NCBI RefSeq assembly: GCF_030682515.1
Contig: NZ_JAUXOD010000116.1
Location: 1 to 64,000 of the forward strand
Direction of reading: 5' to 3'
Length of the DNA stretch: 64,000 nt
Origin: Hoeflea sp.
GTDB lineage: Bacteria; Pseudomonadota; Alphaproteobacteria; Rhizobiales; Rhizobiaceae
The notes under the pieces are model-generated. The model had not been told where the DNA came from and ran no database searches. It was given only the letters and a program-made list of their open reading frames with translations. Each line of letters starts with the position of its first letter. The stretch's first letter is position 1. Both the position numbers and the translations under genes were made by a program. Shown here piece after piece: positions 18,070 to 26,640 of this stretch.

Positions 18070-18222
18070 GACCTTGGCTTTCCCTGCTGGCGTTTCACTG
18101 TACGGCTATGCCACCTCTCGTCATGGCGAGGCGCGCCATCCCGGCCTAAGGCCTGCCGAGCCTTGCACTTGCACGGCTCTCGCACAAATCGGCTTGTCCA
18201 TCTCTATTGCTCCAGGCCGTGC

Positions 18223-18828
18223 TCACCCGATCGCCCGATCGAGGATCTCGACGAGAAAACCGTCCCGGTCCGCGAGCGGCTGGCAATCGAGCGGACCGAG
18301 CCGGCCGGAAACGTACAGTTCGGCAAAACCGTGCACCATGCTCCAGATCGCCATCACATCGGTCATCGCCGCAGGCGCTTGGTAGGGCGAAACGCCGCGC
18401 AGCCGGGCGACGCCGTCCGCCAGATGCATGAACGATGCGCGGGCGGCCGCAGTCAGTTCCTCCGATTTGGGGTGGGACCTTTCGGCGGCGAACATCAGCC
18501 GGAACAGGGCCGGCGAACCGACCGCGAAATCGAGATAGCCAAGGCCCGAGGCGAGCAGTTGCTGACGCGGGTCCTTGCTGGGTTCAACCGCCTGCCGCGC
18601 CTCCATGGCTGCGAGAAAGCGACGGAACCCTTCCGTGGCCAGCGCATCGAGCAGGCCCCTGGCGTCGCCGAAATGATGCGCCGGCGCCGAGTGGCTGACG
18701 CCCACGCGCTTGGCCACGGCCCTGAGCGAAAACCCCTCGACCCCGGTCTCGGCCAGCACGGCCTCCCCCGCCTTGAGAAGCGCCGCGCTGAGATCGCCAT
18801 GATGATAGCTGTCTTTTGTCTTGAGCAT
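18223..18828 (-). CDS. TetR/AcrR-family transcriptional regulator
   Basis: This is a 201-residue repressor-type protein. The N-terminal HTH spans about residues 28-60 (GFSLRAVAKRVGVSHSAPAHHFGDARGLLDALA), typical of TetR, and the C-terminal domain resembles TetR_C_33-like ligand-binding helices with an AERSHPKSEEL segment. It is divergent from the ABA4-like gene, with 102 bases between them that contain two nested inverted repeats. A TTGACG-N17-TAGTGT promoter (18858-18863, 18835-18840) would start its mRNA at or next to the ATG, so the message could be nearly leaderless. The inducer is unknown. Confidence 0.88.
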   Translation of the reverse strand: MLKTKDSYHHGDLSAALLKAGEAVLAETGVEGFSLRAVAKRVGVSHSAPAHHFGDARGLLDALATEGFRRFLAAMEARQAVEPSKDPRQQLLASGLGYLDFAVGSPALFRLMFAAERSHPKSEELTAAARASFMHLADGVARLRGVSPYQAPAAMTDVMAIWSMVHGFAELYVSGRLGPLDCQPLADRDGFLVEILDRAIG

Positions 18829-18846
18829 GGGTCGACACTAGCGCGT

Positions 18847-18921
18847 CATCTGGACAGCGTCAATTTCATCTTGACAATGACAAGATATCACGGCACCTTC
18901 AATCTAGTCACTGTCCAGATG
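18847..18921. promoter_or_regulatory. Nested inverted repeats, candidate TetR operators
   Basis: An 11-bp perfect inverted repeat (18847-18857 with 18911-18921) encloses a second one, ATCTTG-N7-CAAGAT (18868-18886). The inner one overlaps a TTGACA (18871-18876) reading toward the ABA4-like gene. Placement between divergent genes fits auto- and target regulation by the TetR protein. Confidence 0.6.
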
Positions 18922-18930
18922 GAGGCCCCA

Positions 18931-19374
18931 ATGCAACCGGACACGCTCTTTCAACTCTCAGGCCCGGTCGCCATGGCCGGCTGGCTGGCGCTCGCGCTGA
19001 CGCCCTTCGCGCCCAGGCTCGCGCAGATGACCGCCAGCCTCGTGATCCCCGTCATCCTGTCGATTGCCTATGCGGCGCTCATCCTTTCCAACTGGTCGGG
19101 CGCCGAAGGCGGCTTCGGCAGCCTCGCCGATGTGATGCTGCTGTTCACCAACCCCGCCATAGCCCTTGCCGGCTGGCTGCATTACCTGGCCTTCGATCTT
19201 TTCGTCGGAGCCTGGGAGGTTCGCACGGCGCGGCGCGAATCGATCCCGCATCTGCTGGTGCTGCCCTGCCTCGTCCTCACCTTCCTGTTCGGCCCCATCG
19301 GCCTCCTCGTCTTCCTCGGCCTTCGACTGGTCCGCGGCCGCTTCGCGACCCCGGTCGCGGGAGGTGCGGCATGA
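18931..19374 (+). CDS. ABA4-like membrane protein
   Basis: This 147-residue protein with four hydrophobic helices has the ABA4 domain, named after a plant protein needed for neoxanthin formation. Recognisable blocks are LADVMLLFTNPAIALAGWLHYLAFDLFVGAWEVRTARR and PCLVLTFLFGPIGLLVFL. The bacterial function is not known. GGAGG at 18921-18925 fixes the ATG at 18931, although the frame is open much further upstream. Its stop overlaps the next start by 4 bases. Confidence 0.85.
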   Translation: MQPDTLFQLSGPVAMAGWLALALTPFAPRLAQMTASLVIPVILSIAYAALILSNWSGAEGGFGSLADVMLLFTNPAIALAGWLHYLAFDLFVGAWEVRTARRESIPHLLVLPCLVLTFLFGPIGLLVFLGLRLVRGRFATPVAGGAA

Positions 19375-20204
19375 CCGACTTGACCTATTCCCCCGCCTAC
19401 CGACCCGTGCGGCTTCGCGGCCTGTTCGACGCCGAACCGCTGTTTGCGGCGACCGGCCTGCTGATCGGCCTGTCGCTCGCCCCCACGCTGGTGGCGATGG
19501 CCGTGGACCCGAGGGAATTCCTCGGCGAGAATGTCTGGCTCAAGCCGGTCAAGTTCCAGATCGCGCTGAGCCTGTATCTGCTGACGCTGGCCTTTTTCGC
19601 CCGCTGGCTGCCCGCCGGCATGACCGCGCGGCTCAGCTATCGCATCTATTCCGGCGCGGTCGTGTTCGCCGTCATTGCCGAACTCGTCTGGATCGGCGGC
19701 GCCGCCATGTATGGCACCGCCTCGCATTTCAATGTGAGCGATCCGTTCCTGGAGTCCATCTACGGTCTCATGGGCGCCTTCGCAGTGCTGCTCACCTCCG
19801 CAACCCTGGTCCAGGGCATCGGCATCTGGCGCAATCCCGTGACCGGGCTCGTGCCGGCGCTGCACCTGTCCATCACGCTCAGCCTGGTGCTGACCTTCAT
19901 CCTGACGCTGATCGTTGCGGGAAGCCTCGCGTCCCAGTCCGGCCACCTGATCGGCACGCCGGTGAGCGGCGCAAGGGTGCCGGTGCTCGGCTGGTCGCGC
20001 GAAGTGGGAGACCTCAGGGTGGCGCATTTCTTCGCCACCCATGCCCTGCACATCCTGCCCGTCGCGGCGATCGTGATCGGCGCGGTGCTGCCGCGGCGGT
20101 GGGCAGTACCCGCCGTCTGGGCCTCGGCGCTCCTGTTCACGGCTTTCGTCGCCGCGAGCTTCGCCGGCGCCATGGCCGGCCTGCCGCTGCTCCCGGACTT
20201 CTGA
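19371..20204 (+). CDS. Seven-helix membrane protein of unknown function
   Basis: This 277-residue hydrophobic protein has about seven helices. The N-terminal part contains GENVWLKPVKFQIALSLYLLTLAFFARWL, the C-terminal part HFFATHALHILPVAAIVIG with histidines near the membrane surface. I do not recognise a characterised family. Translationally coupled to the ABA4-like gene and probably controlled by the divergent TetR protein. Confidence 0.8.
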   Translation: MTDLTYSPAYRPVRLRGLFDAEPLFAATGLLIGLSLAPTLVAMAVDPREFLGENVWLKPVKFQIALSLYLLTLAFFARWLPAGMTARLSYRIYSGAVVFAVIAELVWIGGAAMYGTASHFNVSDPFLESIYGLMGAFAVLLTSATLVQGIGIWRNPVTGLVPALHLSITLSLVLTFILTLIVAGSLASQSGHLIGTPVSGARVPVLGWSREVGDLRVAHFFATHALHILPVAAIVIGAVLPRRWAVPAVWASALLFTAFVAASFAGAMAGLPLLPDF

Positions 20205-20245
20205 AGGCGCGCCCATCCAGGCCCGTACGGCCTGCAACGACAACG

Positions 20246-20266
20246 ACCGCCCCGCCCTGGGGCGGT
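20246..20266. terminator. Bidirectional hairpin terminator
   Basis: An 8-bp stem (20246-20253 with 20259-20266) with a 5-base loop directly abuts the stop codon of the convergent LysR gene. Confidence 0.65.
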
Positions 20267-21160
20267 TCAGGCCATCTCGAACGACAGCGCCATCTCGGCG
20301 CGCAGCCAGCGCTCGAAGGCGGCGGTCTCCCTGGTCTTGAAGGACTGCGTCCGGGTGATGAACCAGTAGGCCGCGCCGGTGGAAAAGCGCCCCTCGAAGG
20401 GCGCCGCCACCTGGCCGGCGGCCAGCGCGTCATGGGCGAGCGTCTCCCAGGCCATGAAGATCCCCTGCCCGGCCACCGCGGCGTCAAAACACAGCGACGC
20501 GTCGGAGAATACCGGTCCCTCCTGCAGGTCGGTCGCTGAGAGGCCGAAGGGCGTGAGCCAGATGTTCCAGTCGAAGCGGGAGCCGGCGTCGCGGATCACC
20601 GGCACGGCACGGATGTCCTGGGGCCGCTTGAGATTTGCCGCGATCGCCGGACTGCAGACCGGAAAGATCCGCTGGTCGATCAGCCTCAAGGCGTTGAGCC
20701 CCGGCCAGGGTCCGTCGCCGACCCGGATGCAGATATCGACATCGGAGGCGTTGGGGTCGACCAGCGTGGTGGTGGCGTCGACCCGGATTCGGATCGACGG
20801 ATGGGCGTCGTAGAAGTTCTTGAGCCGCCACACCAGCCATTTGGCGGCAAACACCGGCGCCACCGACACGACCAGGGTGCTGCCATGGAACCCGGCCGCC
20901 TTGGCGAGCGCCACCGAGAGTTCCGCCATGCCGGCGGCCAGATGCGGCAGGACCATCTCGCCCAGCGCGTTTGGCACCAGCCCCTTGGGATGGCGGAGGA
21001 ACAGCGTGGCGCCCAGGAGCTGCTCGACCTTCTGGATCTGCTGGCTCACCGCGCCGATGGTCACGCCGAGTTCGCCGGCCGCCGCCTTCAGGCTGCCCAG
21101 CCGGCCCACGGCCTCCACGGCGCGCAACCCGTTCAACGGCACGAGGTTCAGGTTTTTCAT
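20267..21160 (-). CDS. GcvA-like LysR-family regulator
   Basis: This 297-residue LysR regulator has its winged HTH in residues about 5-65 (LNGLRAVEAVGRLGSLKAAAGELGVTIGAVSQQIQKVEQLLG), with the GAVSQQI recognition helix typical of the GcvA branch. The effector domain follows (about 90-295). A TATAG-N5-CTATA palindrome sits over its own start codon. The effector is unknown and no catabolic gene is adjacent. Confidence 0.9.
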   Translation of the reverse strand: MKNLNLVPLNGLRAVEAVGRLGSLKAAAGELGVTIGAVSQQIQKVEQLLGATLFLRHPKGLVPNALGEMVLPHLAAGMAELSVALAKAAGFHGSTLVVSVAPVFAAKWLVWRLKNFYDAHPSIRIRVDATTTLVDPNASDVDICIRVGDGPWPGLNALRLIDQRIFPVCSPAIAANLKRPQDIRAVPVIRDAGSRFDWNIWLTPFGLSATDLQEGPVFSDASLCFDAAVAGQGIFMAWETLAHDALAAGQVAAPFEGRFSTGAAYWFITRTQSFKTRETAAFERWLRAEMALSFEMA

Positions 21161-21174
21161 ATAGGTTTTCTATA
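21160..21174. promoter_or_regulatory. TATAG-N5-CTATA palindrome at the LysR start
   Basis: A 5+5+5 inverted repeat overlaps the first base of the lysR start codon. It is a candidate autoregulatory site or start-proximal promoter element. Confidence 0.4.
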
Positions 21175-21230
21175 CCGGATGCGAGAAAGTGTCGATGGTT
21201 TCTGCGAATTCCAAGCGGTACCATGCACCT

Positions 21231-21500
21231 ATGCTATACCACCTCCTGTCCCGAACCAGAGATGCGCTGTTGTCCACGCCCGGAATGTTCCGTGGACCGG
21301 ACGGCGCCTGCGCGCCCGCACTGCCCGATCCGCTCGCCCATCCCGACGTGCAGCGCATGTCGCTGCGCGATCTCGCCGACCTGCCCTTCGAGCCATTCTG
21401 CCTGCCGGCCCCGCTGCAAGGGCGGCGCAGCCGCGAGCCCGCGGCAAGCCGGCCGGAAACCGCCACGAAAGCTTGCAATTGCGCGGTTGCTCCGTTATAG
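21231..21500 (+). CDS. Possible small protein divergent from LysR (doubtful)
   Basis: This is an 89-codon open frame, MLYHLLSRTRDALLSTPGMFRGPDG at the N-terminus and rich in Pro and Leu, with the segment RMSLRDLADLPFEPF. GcvA-type LysR genes in Rhizobiales often sit next to a small DUF1127-like gene, and this could be a diverged one. I see no clear family match, no good ribosome binding site, and its end coincides with the likely rplY promoter. Keep as tentative. Confidence 0.35.
   Translation: MLYHLLSRTRDALLSTPGMFRGPDGACAPALPDPLAHPDVQRMSLRDLADLPFEPFCLPAPLQGRRSREPAASRPETATKACNCAVAPL
21473..21500 (+). promoter_or_regulatory. Promoter of rplY-pth
   Basis: TTGCAA at 21473-21478 and TTATAG at 21495-21500 with a 16-base spacer predict a transcription start near 21507, giving a leader of about 125 bases before rplY. 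Confidence 0.55.
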
Positions 21501-21538
21501 CGGCCACGTCCGTGCAGACACCCTTGGAGGCAACGCGG

Positions 21539-21613
21539 ATGAAGCGCCGTAACCGGCGCTTGATGTTTTTTGGGACCGGCCGATGCCGATGCCAGCAAAC
21601 AGCCCCAGTTTAG
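21539..21613 (+). CDS. Upstream leader reading frame of rplY
   Basis: This 24-codon frame starts [14 protein letters not shown]. It has an exact GGAGG at 21526-21530, 8 bases before its ATG, better than the site of rplY itself. It ends 19 bases before the rplY start. The first codons form the left arm of a terminator-like hairpin, so ribosome occupancy here would open the hairpin. The protein product itself may not matter. Confidence 0.45.
   Translation: MKRRNRRLMFFGTGRCRCQQTAPV
21542..21571 (+). terminator. Intrinsic terminator/attenuator in the rplY leader
   Basis: An 8-bp stem (21542-21549 with 21554-21561) and 4-base loop are followed, after GATG, by six T (21566-21571). It lies between the predicted promoter and rplY, so it can only act as an attenuator of the operon. 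Confidence 0.6.
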
Positions 21614-21632
21614 AACCTCGAAAGGTATTGCC

Positions 21633-22259
21633 ATGAGCAACAAGACGTATGAGCTCAAGGCCGAGGCGCGCGCACAGGTCGGTAAGGGGTCCGCCCGTGA
21701 ACTTCGCCGCAACGGTTTCATTCCCGCTGTCATCTATGGTGACAAGCAAGACCCTATCTCCATTGTGCTGTCGCGCAATGAAGTCACCAAGAAGATCCAT
21801 GCCGGCGGGTTCCTGACCACGCTTGCGACCATCGTCGTCGATGGCAAGAAGCACAGCGTGCTGCCCAAGGACTTCCAGCTCGATCCGGTCCGCGACTTCC
21901 TGATGCATGTCGATTTCCTGCGCGTGTCGAAGGACACCCAGGTGACCGTGGAAGTTCCGGTGCACTTCGAGAACGACGAGAAGTCCCCCGGCATCAAGCG
22001 CGGCGGCGTTCTCAACATCGTCCGTCACACGGTCGAGTGCCATTGCCCGGCCGATGCGATCCCGGATGCGATCACCGTTGACCTGACCGGCCTCGAAATT
22101 GGCGACGGCATTCACATCTCGCATGTGACCCTGCCGAAGGGCGTTCATCCGACGATCACCGACCGCGATTTCACCATCGCCACCATCGCCGCTCCTGCCG
22201 GCCTCAAGAGCGAAGACAACGCCGCCGGTGACGTCGCCGAAGGCGACAGCGAAGAATAG
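21633..22259 (+). CDS. rplY: 50S ribosomal protein L25 (CTC-type)
   Basis: This 208-residue long-form L25 binds 5S rRNA in the large subunit. The N-terminal L25 domain (about 1-95, with [24 protein letters not shown]) is followed by the beta-rich CTC/TL5 domain (about 100-190, with HVDFLRV and [15 protein letters not shown]). The acidic tail is typical of alphaproteobacteria. Paired with pth, as in many bacteria. Confidence 0.95.
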   Translation: MSNKTYELKAEARAQVGKGSARELRRNGFIPAVIYGDKQDPISIVLSRNEVTKKIHAGGFLTTLATIVVDGKKHSVLPKDFQLDPVRDFLMHVDFLRVSKDTQVTVEVPVHFENDEKSPGIKRGGVLNIVRHTVECHCPADAIPDAITVDLTGLEIGDGIHISHVTLPKGVHPTITDRDFTIATIAAPAGLKSEDNAAGDVAEGDSEE

Positions 22260-22291
22260 GCCATTTGGCCCGTATGTGAGGACCAGGGTCC

Positions 22292-23029
22292 ATGTTGCTC
22301 ATCGCAGGACTTGGAAACCCCGGCCCTCAATACGCCAGAAACCGGCACAATGTCGGCTTCATGGCGGTGGACGAAATCGCCCGCCGCCATTTGTTTTCGG
22401 GATTTTCGAAGAAGTTCCGCGGTGAGATCGCAGAAGGCACGATCGCCGACCAGAAGGTGCTGCTGCTCAAGCCCATGACCTTCATGAACCTGTCGGGCGA
22501 CAGCGTCGGCGACGCCCTGCGCTTCTACAAGCTCTCCCCCGCCGACCTCATCGTCCTGCACGACGAACTCGACATTGCGCCCGGCAAGCTCAAGCTCAAG
22601 ACCGGCGGCGGCAATGGCGGCCACAATGGCTTGAAGTCGATCGACGCCCATTGCGGCAAGGACTACAAGCGGCTCCGCATCGGCATCGGCCACCCCGGCC
22701 ACAAGGACCGCGTCAGCCCCTATGTGCTGGGCGATTTCGCCAAGTCCGACGCCGAATGGCTCGAGCCGCTGCTCGACGCCATCGCCGCCCACGCGGACCT
22801 GATGGCCAAGGGCGACGACGCGGGCTTCATGAACAAGATCGCGCTCGCCACCAATGCCGTGGAGCCAAAGCCCGCAAAGCCCGCGAAAGCCGGTGCGGCA
22901 GAGGACAGCAAACCGGCGCCTGCCAAATCCCACATCCGCCAGGCCCGCACTTCGGCCCAGCCGAAGGCGCTGCCGACCTCGGGCCCGATGGCGGACATGC
23001 TCAAGCGTCTGTTCGGCAAGAAGGACTGA
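22292..23029 (+). CDS. pth: Peptidyl-tRNA hydrolase
   Basis: This 245-residue protein recycles peptidyl-tRNA that drops off the ribosome. Catalytic His19 is in NRHNVGF, after GLGNPG. The FMNLSG and LHDELD motifs and [12 protein letters not shown] are intact. The enzyme domain ends near residue 190. A further 55 residues rich in Lys, Ala and Pro form a disordered extension that is common in this order. Starts 32 bases after the rplY stop. Confidence 0.96.
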   Translation: MLLIAGLGNPGPQYARNRHNVGFMAVDEIARRHLFSGFSKKFRGEIAEGTIADQKVLLLKPMTFMNLSGDSVGDALRFYKLSPADLIVLHDELDIAPGKLKLKTGGGNGGHNGLKSIDAHCGKDYKRLRIGIGHPGHKDRVSPYVLGDFAKSDAEWLEPLLDAIAAHADLMAKGDDAGFMNKIALATNAVEPKPAKPAKAGAAEDSKPAPAKSHIRQARTSAQPKALPTSGPMADMLKRLFGKKD

Positions 23030-23164
23030 GCCTGTCGCCGGCCCGCAGGGACCGCGCGTTGCACAGTGCCCGACGCCTGCCGGATCCCGGCAATTTCGGA
23101 CCCCGCCGCAGTCATCGAAAAGACCGACGTTCTCTGGGCCTCGCCGTAAAGGAAGCAGGGCACC

Positions 23165-23545
23165 CTACTTCCTGAGATCTGCGACACGCTGCCAGAACAA
23201 ATCGACAAAGGCGCCGATGCCGGCCTCGATCAGCGCAGCGATGCCCACGCCCGCGCCGTCGATGAAGAGCATCGCGGCGAGACCGCCGAAGACACAGGAA
23301 ATGACGTAGAGCCTGAGGTTCTTGAGACTGTCGAGACGGTAGTAGCCGGCATCGTCGAATTCGACGCCCCACAGGTAATCGCCCCAGCTGTAGTCGCTCG
23401 AGACAAGGATATTGACCGCGGGCGTGTCCGAGAGCTTGTCGGGAAACACGTTGAACATGGCGCGGCCGACATGGGCGAGCACGCCCACCATCGCGAACAG
23501 GACGCCCGCGACGACAAAATGCCAGGTGGCAAGCTCGGTCTCCAT
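23165..23545 (-). CDS. Membrane protein of unknown function
   Basis: This 126-residue protein has hydrophobic helices at about 8-30, 75-95 and 97-118, separated by a soluble stretch with SSDYSWGDYLWGVEFDDAGYYRLDS. The family is not recognised. The ATG at 23545 is chosen because GGGAGAG lies about 8 bases upstream. The frame stays open further upstream without a ribosome site. Lies alone, opposite to pth and ychF. Confidence 0.65.
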   Translation of the reverse strand: METELATWHFVVAGVLFAMVGVLAHVGRAMFNVFPDKLSDTPAVNILVSSDYSWGDYLWGVEFDDAGYYRLDSLKNLRLYVISCVFGGLAAMLFIDGAGVGIAALIEAGIGAFVDLFWQRVADLRK

Positions 23546-23712
23546 GACGGTCTCTCCCGGAACGGACAGTGCCCAGGATCGCACGAAAACCTTTCCGCCC
23601 GGTTGATCCCGGGGTCCCGCCACGGGGCAGTCCGGGCGGGGGCTTGACCCTGGCGGCCCTTTCCCGCATAGCCAGCGTCAACTCCCCTTTCAGCTATGAG
23701 ACGAGCAATTCC

Positions 23713-24816
23713 ATGGGTTTCAAATGCGGCATCGTCGGGCTGCCCAATGTCGGCAAGTCCACCCTGTTCAACGCGCTGACGCGGACGGCCGCAGCCCAGG
23801 CCGCGAACTATCCGTTCTGCACCATCGAGCCCAACACCGGCGAGGTCGCCGTCCCCGATCCGCGGCTCAAGACGCTGGCCGCGGTGGCGGGCTCGAAGGA
23901 GATCATCCCCACCCGCATCGCCTTCGTCGACATCGCCGGCCTGGTGCGCGGCGCATCCAAGGGCGAGGGCCTGGGCAACAAGTTCCGGGCCAACATCCGC
24001 GAAGTCGACGCCATCGTGCATGTGCTCCGCTGCTTCGAGGATGACGACATCACCCATGTCGAAGGCCGCATCGACCCGGTCGGCGACGCCGAGACCATCG
24101 AGACCGAGCTGATGATCGCCGATCTCGAAAGCCTCGAGCGCCGCACCGAGCAGACCCGCAAGCGCGCCGCGTCGAAGGACAAGGAGTCGATGACGGTGCT
24201 GCCGATCATGGAAGCGGCGCTCAAGCTCTTGCAGGACGGCAAGCCGGTGCGCACGCTGCTCAAGACGCTGGCGCCCGAAGAACTCGAGATCCTCAAGGGG
24301 CTCAACCTTTTGACCTCGCACCCGGTGCTCTATGTCTGCAACGTGTCGGAAGCCGACGCGGTGGCGGGCAATGCCCACACCGAGGCGGTGGCGAAGATGG
24401 CCGCCGAACAGGGCGCCGAGAGCATCATCATTTCGGCCGCCATCGAATCCGAGGTGGCGCAGCTGCCCGACGAGGAATCGAAGGAATTCCTGGCCGCGCT
24501 CGGCCTCGAGGAAGCCGGTCTCGACCGGCTGATCCGCGCCGGCTACCACCTGCTGGACCTGATCACCTATTTCACCGTCGGCCCCAAGGAGACGCGCGCC
24601 TGGACAATCGAACGCGGCACCACGGCGCCGGGTGCCGCCGGCGTCATCCACACCGACTTCGAACGCGGCTTCATCCGCGCCTTCACCATCGCCTATGACG
24701 ACTACGTCACGCTGGGCGGCGAAGTGCCGGCCAAGGAAGCCGGCAAGGCACGCGACGAAGGCAAGGAATACGTCGTCCACGACGGCGACGTCATCCACTT
24801 CCGCTTCAACACCTGA
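23713..24816 (+). CDS. ychF: Redox-regulated ATPase YchF
   Basis: This 367-residue Obg-like P-loop protein hydrolyses ATP rather than GTP and associates with ribosomes. G1 is GLPNVGKST (about 8-16), G3 is DIAGLVRGA, and the insertion helical domain and C-terminal TGS domain (LLDLITYFTVGPKETRAW onward) are complete. The final HFRFNT matches the family C-terminus. The ATG at 23713 is the conserved start. Confidence 0.96.
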   Translation: MGFKCGIVGLPNVGKSTLFNALTRTAAAQAANYPFCTIEPNTGEVAVPDPRLKTLAAVAGSKEIIPTRIAFVDIAGLVRGASKGEGLGNKFRANIREVDAIVHVLRCFEDDDITHVEGRIDPVGDAETIETELMIADLESLERRTEQTRKRAASKDKESMTVLPIMEAALKLLQDGKPVRTLLKTLAPEELEILKGLNLLTSHPVLYVCNVSEADAVAGNAHTEAVAKMAAEQGAESIIISAAIESEVAQLPDEESKEFLAALGLEEAGLDRLIRAGYHLLDLITYFTVGPKETRAWTIERGTTAPGAAGVIHTDFERGFIRAFTIAYDDYVTLGGEVPAKEAGKARDEGKEYVVHDGDVIHFRFNT

Positions 24817-24930
24817 CGCCTCACGGACCCCGGGTCCGGCACGTTAAGGGATGCGCCGGTGGAGGCGGAGGGTCGGTCCCGAACGGTCCTCCGCCTTGCG
24901 CTCCTGCTGCCTTCGGTGCAGGTTCGCGCC

Positions 24931-25575
24931 ATGAACACCCAGACCCATCTGCTGCTCGCAGCAGCCCTGTTTGCCCGGCCCGGCTGCGACAACCGTCTGC
25001 GCAATGCCGCGGTCGTCACCGGCGCGTTGTTGCCCGACGCAATGATCTTCGTGATGTTCGCATGGTCCAAGCTGGTGGGCGCGCCGGAGCAGGAGGTCTG
25101 GTCCGACTGGTATTTCAATCCGCCCTGGCTGACCGCGATCGACTGGATGAACTCGCTGCCGCTGTTTGGCACGGTCCTGCTCGTGGGCTGGCTGTTGCCC
25201 AGGGACCCGCCCGGGCTGAACCAGCTGTCGTCGGCGCTGATGCTGTTCGCGCTGGCGGCGATCACCCATCTGCTCGGCGATCTCCCGCTGCATGTGGATG
25301 ACGGGCATGCCCATTTCGTGCCGTTTTCCCAGTGGCGGTTCGAATCGCCCGTCTCCTACTGGGATCCGCGTCACTACGGAACCATCGCCTCGTTCCTCGA
25401 GCTGGCGCTGGGGATGGTGCTGATCGTGGTGCTCTGGCGGCGTTTCAGCAACAGGCGGGTGCGGGTGCTGCTGGGATTTGCCGTCCTCGCCTACGCCGTT
25501 CCCTATGTCTGGTTCGTGCTGCTCGGCGGCCACAGCGATCACTTCGCAGCACTCGGACCAGCGGTCGCGGGGTGA
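24931..25575 (+). CDS. DUF457/YdjM-like metal-dependent membrane hydrolase
   Basis: This 214-residue membrane protein has about five helices. The N-terminal MNTQTHLLLAAALF, then GALLPDAMIF, and AITHLLGDLPLHVDD give conserved His and Asp residues of the LexA-binding, membrane-bound hydrolase (DUF457) family, which probably bind metal. Homologues in rhizobia are sometimes mislabelled CobQ. Substrate unknown. The ATG at 24931 gives the conserved N-terminus, while earlier in-frame codons look non-coding. Confidence 0.72.
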   Translation: MNTQTHLLLAAALFARPGCDNRLRNAAVVTGALLPDAMIFVMFAWSKLVGAPEQEVWSDWYFNPPWLTAIDWMNSLPLFGTVLLVGWLLPRDPPGLNQLSSALMLFALAAITHLLGDLPLHVDDGHAHFVPFSQWRFESPVSYWDPRHYGTIASFLELALGMVLIVVLWRRFSNRRVRVLLGFAVLAYAVPYVWFVLLGGHSDHFAALGPAVAG

Positions 25576-25692
25576 GCGCGGCGGACAGACCTCCGCCCCT
25601 GGCCGGTCACTGGCAACCGGCGTTTCGGCCTGGAGCGACCTTTGCAGTCACGCCTGTCCAGCGTTCAAATCGATCCCAGAGCGCGGTACGCC

Positions 25693-25899
25693 TCAGGCCT
25701 TCTTGACCGGGCAGGTCGACAGGCCGACGATCGAATACAGCGGGCAGGTTCCGAACAGGCCGGTGAACAGCGGAATGATGCCGATCAGCGTGAAATAGCG
25801 CCAGGATGCGTCCGGATAGACAAAGAACATCGCCAGCAGCACGAGGCCTGCGACGATGCGGAGAACGCGGTCGATACCGCCGACATTGGACTTGAACAT
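25693..25899 (-). CDS. DUF2892 (YgaP-like) small membrane protein
   Basis: This is a 68-residue inner-membrane protein. FKSNVGGIDRVLRIVAGLVLLAMFF is the first helix, then a short loop and FTLIGIIPLFTGLFGTCPLYSIVGLSTCP with the paired Cys motifs of the DUF2892 family. Related domains are fused to rhodanese in YgaP. GGAG lies 8 bases before the ATG at 25899. An FNR/FixK-type box centred about 111 bases upstream, with TATCTT as -10, suggests induction at low oxygen. Confidence 0.85.
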   Translation of the reverse strand: MFKSNVGGIDRVLRIVAGLVLLAMFFVYPDASWRYFTLIGIIPLFTGLFGTCPLYSIVGLSTCPVKKA

Positions 25900-26003
25900 G
25901 AGGGGCTCCTTGATGAGTGGCATTCGGGGGTGATGGGCAGTCGCGGTTTCACTGGCATTCCCGCCAAGATGTATTGAAGATACAATATATAAAAGGTCTC
26001 GCA

Positions 26004-26017
26004 TTGACAGGGATCAA
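26004..26017. promoter_or_regulatory. FNR/FixK-type box upstream of DUF2892
   Basis: The site reads TTGAC-AGGG-ATCAA. With the -10 TATCTT (25977-25982, minus strand) the site centre is about 41 bases before the predicted start, the class II position of FNR-like activators. A separate TGTAT-N5-ATACA inverted repeat (25970-25984) overlaps the -10. Confidence 0.65.
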
Positions 26018-26166
26018 ACCACAGCGATCTTCTCCCGGGACGTCCGCGGCCCATTTCGGGAGAGATTTGCCCGAATCCGGAAGAACTTGAGCCAATCCGA
26101 ACCTTTCACGGCTAAAGGAATTCCTCTAGATTGCGCGCCATCAGGATCACCAAAGAGATATTTTTC

Positions 26167-26640
26167 ATGCGTGAAGACGACCTGCTCCACTTCGAGGACC
26201 TGGAACCCGGCATGGTGTTCCCGCTCGGTCCCAAGTCCGTTTCAGCCGGTGAGATCGTGGCTTTCGCCATGGAATATGATCCGCAGCCGATGCATCTCGA
26301 TGCCGAGGCCGGGAGGAACTCGATCCTTGGCGGCCTGGCGGCTTCCGGATGGCACACCTGTTCGATGATGATGCGGATGATGACCGATTCCTACCTGTTG
26401 CGGATGGCAGCCGAGGGCGCGCCCGGCATCGACTACGTCAAATGGAAGAAGCCGGTGCTGGTGGGCGACGTGCTGGCGGGCGAAACCAGGGTGCTCGACA
26501 GCCGGAAATCCAATTCGCGCCCCGGGATCGGCATCGTCAGCTTCCGCCATGAACTGCGCAACCAGAAGGGCGAGACCGTGCTCGAATCGGAGAACCCGAT
26601 CATGCTGCGTCTGCGCACACCGGAGGAATCCGGCGCATGA
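26167..26640 (+). CDS. MaoC-like hot-dog fold dehydratase (first of pair)
   Basis: This 157-residue protein has the MaoC/R-hydratase fold. The conserved DPQPMHLDAEAG segment carries the Asp and His that in hydratases activate water across an enoyl-CoA double bond, and GLAASGWHTCSMMMRMM is the central hot-dog helix. Substrate unknown. Overlaps the next, related gene by 4 bases. Confidence 0.85.
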   Translation: MREDDLLHFEDLEPGMVFPLGPKSVSAGEIVAFAMEYDPQPMHLDAEAGRNSILGGLAASGWHTCSMMMRMMTDSYLLRMAAEGAPGIDYVKWKKPVLVGDVLAGETRVLDSRKSNSRPGIGIVSFRHELRNQKGETVLESENPIMLRLRTPEESGA

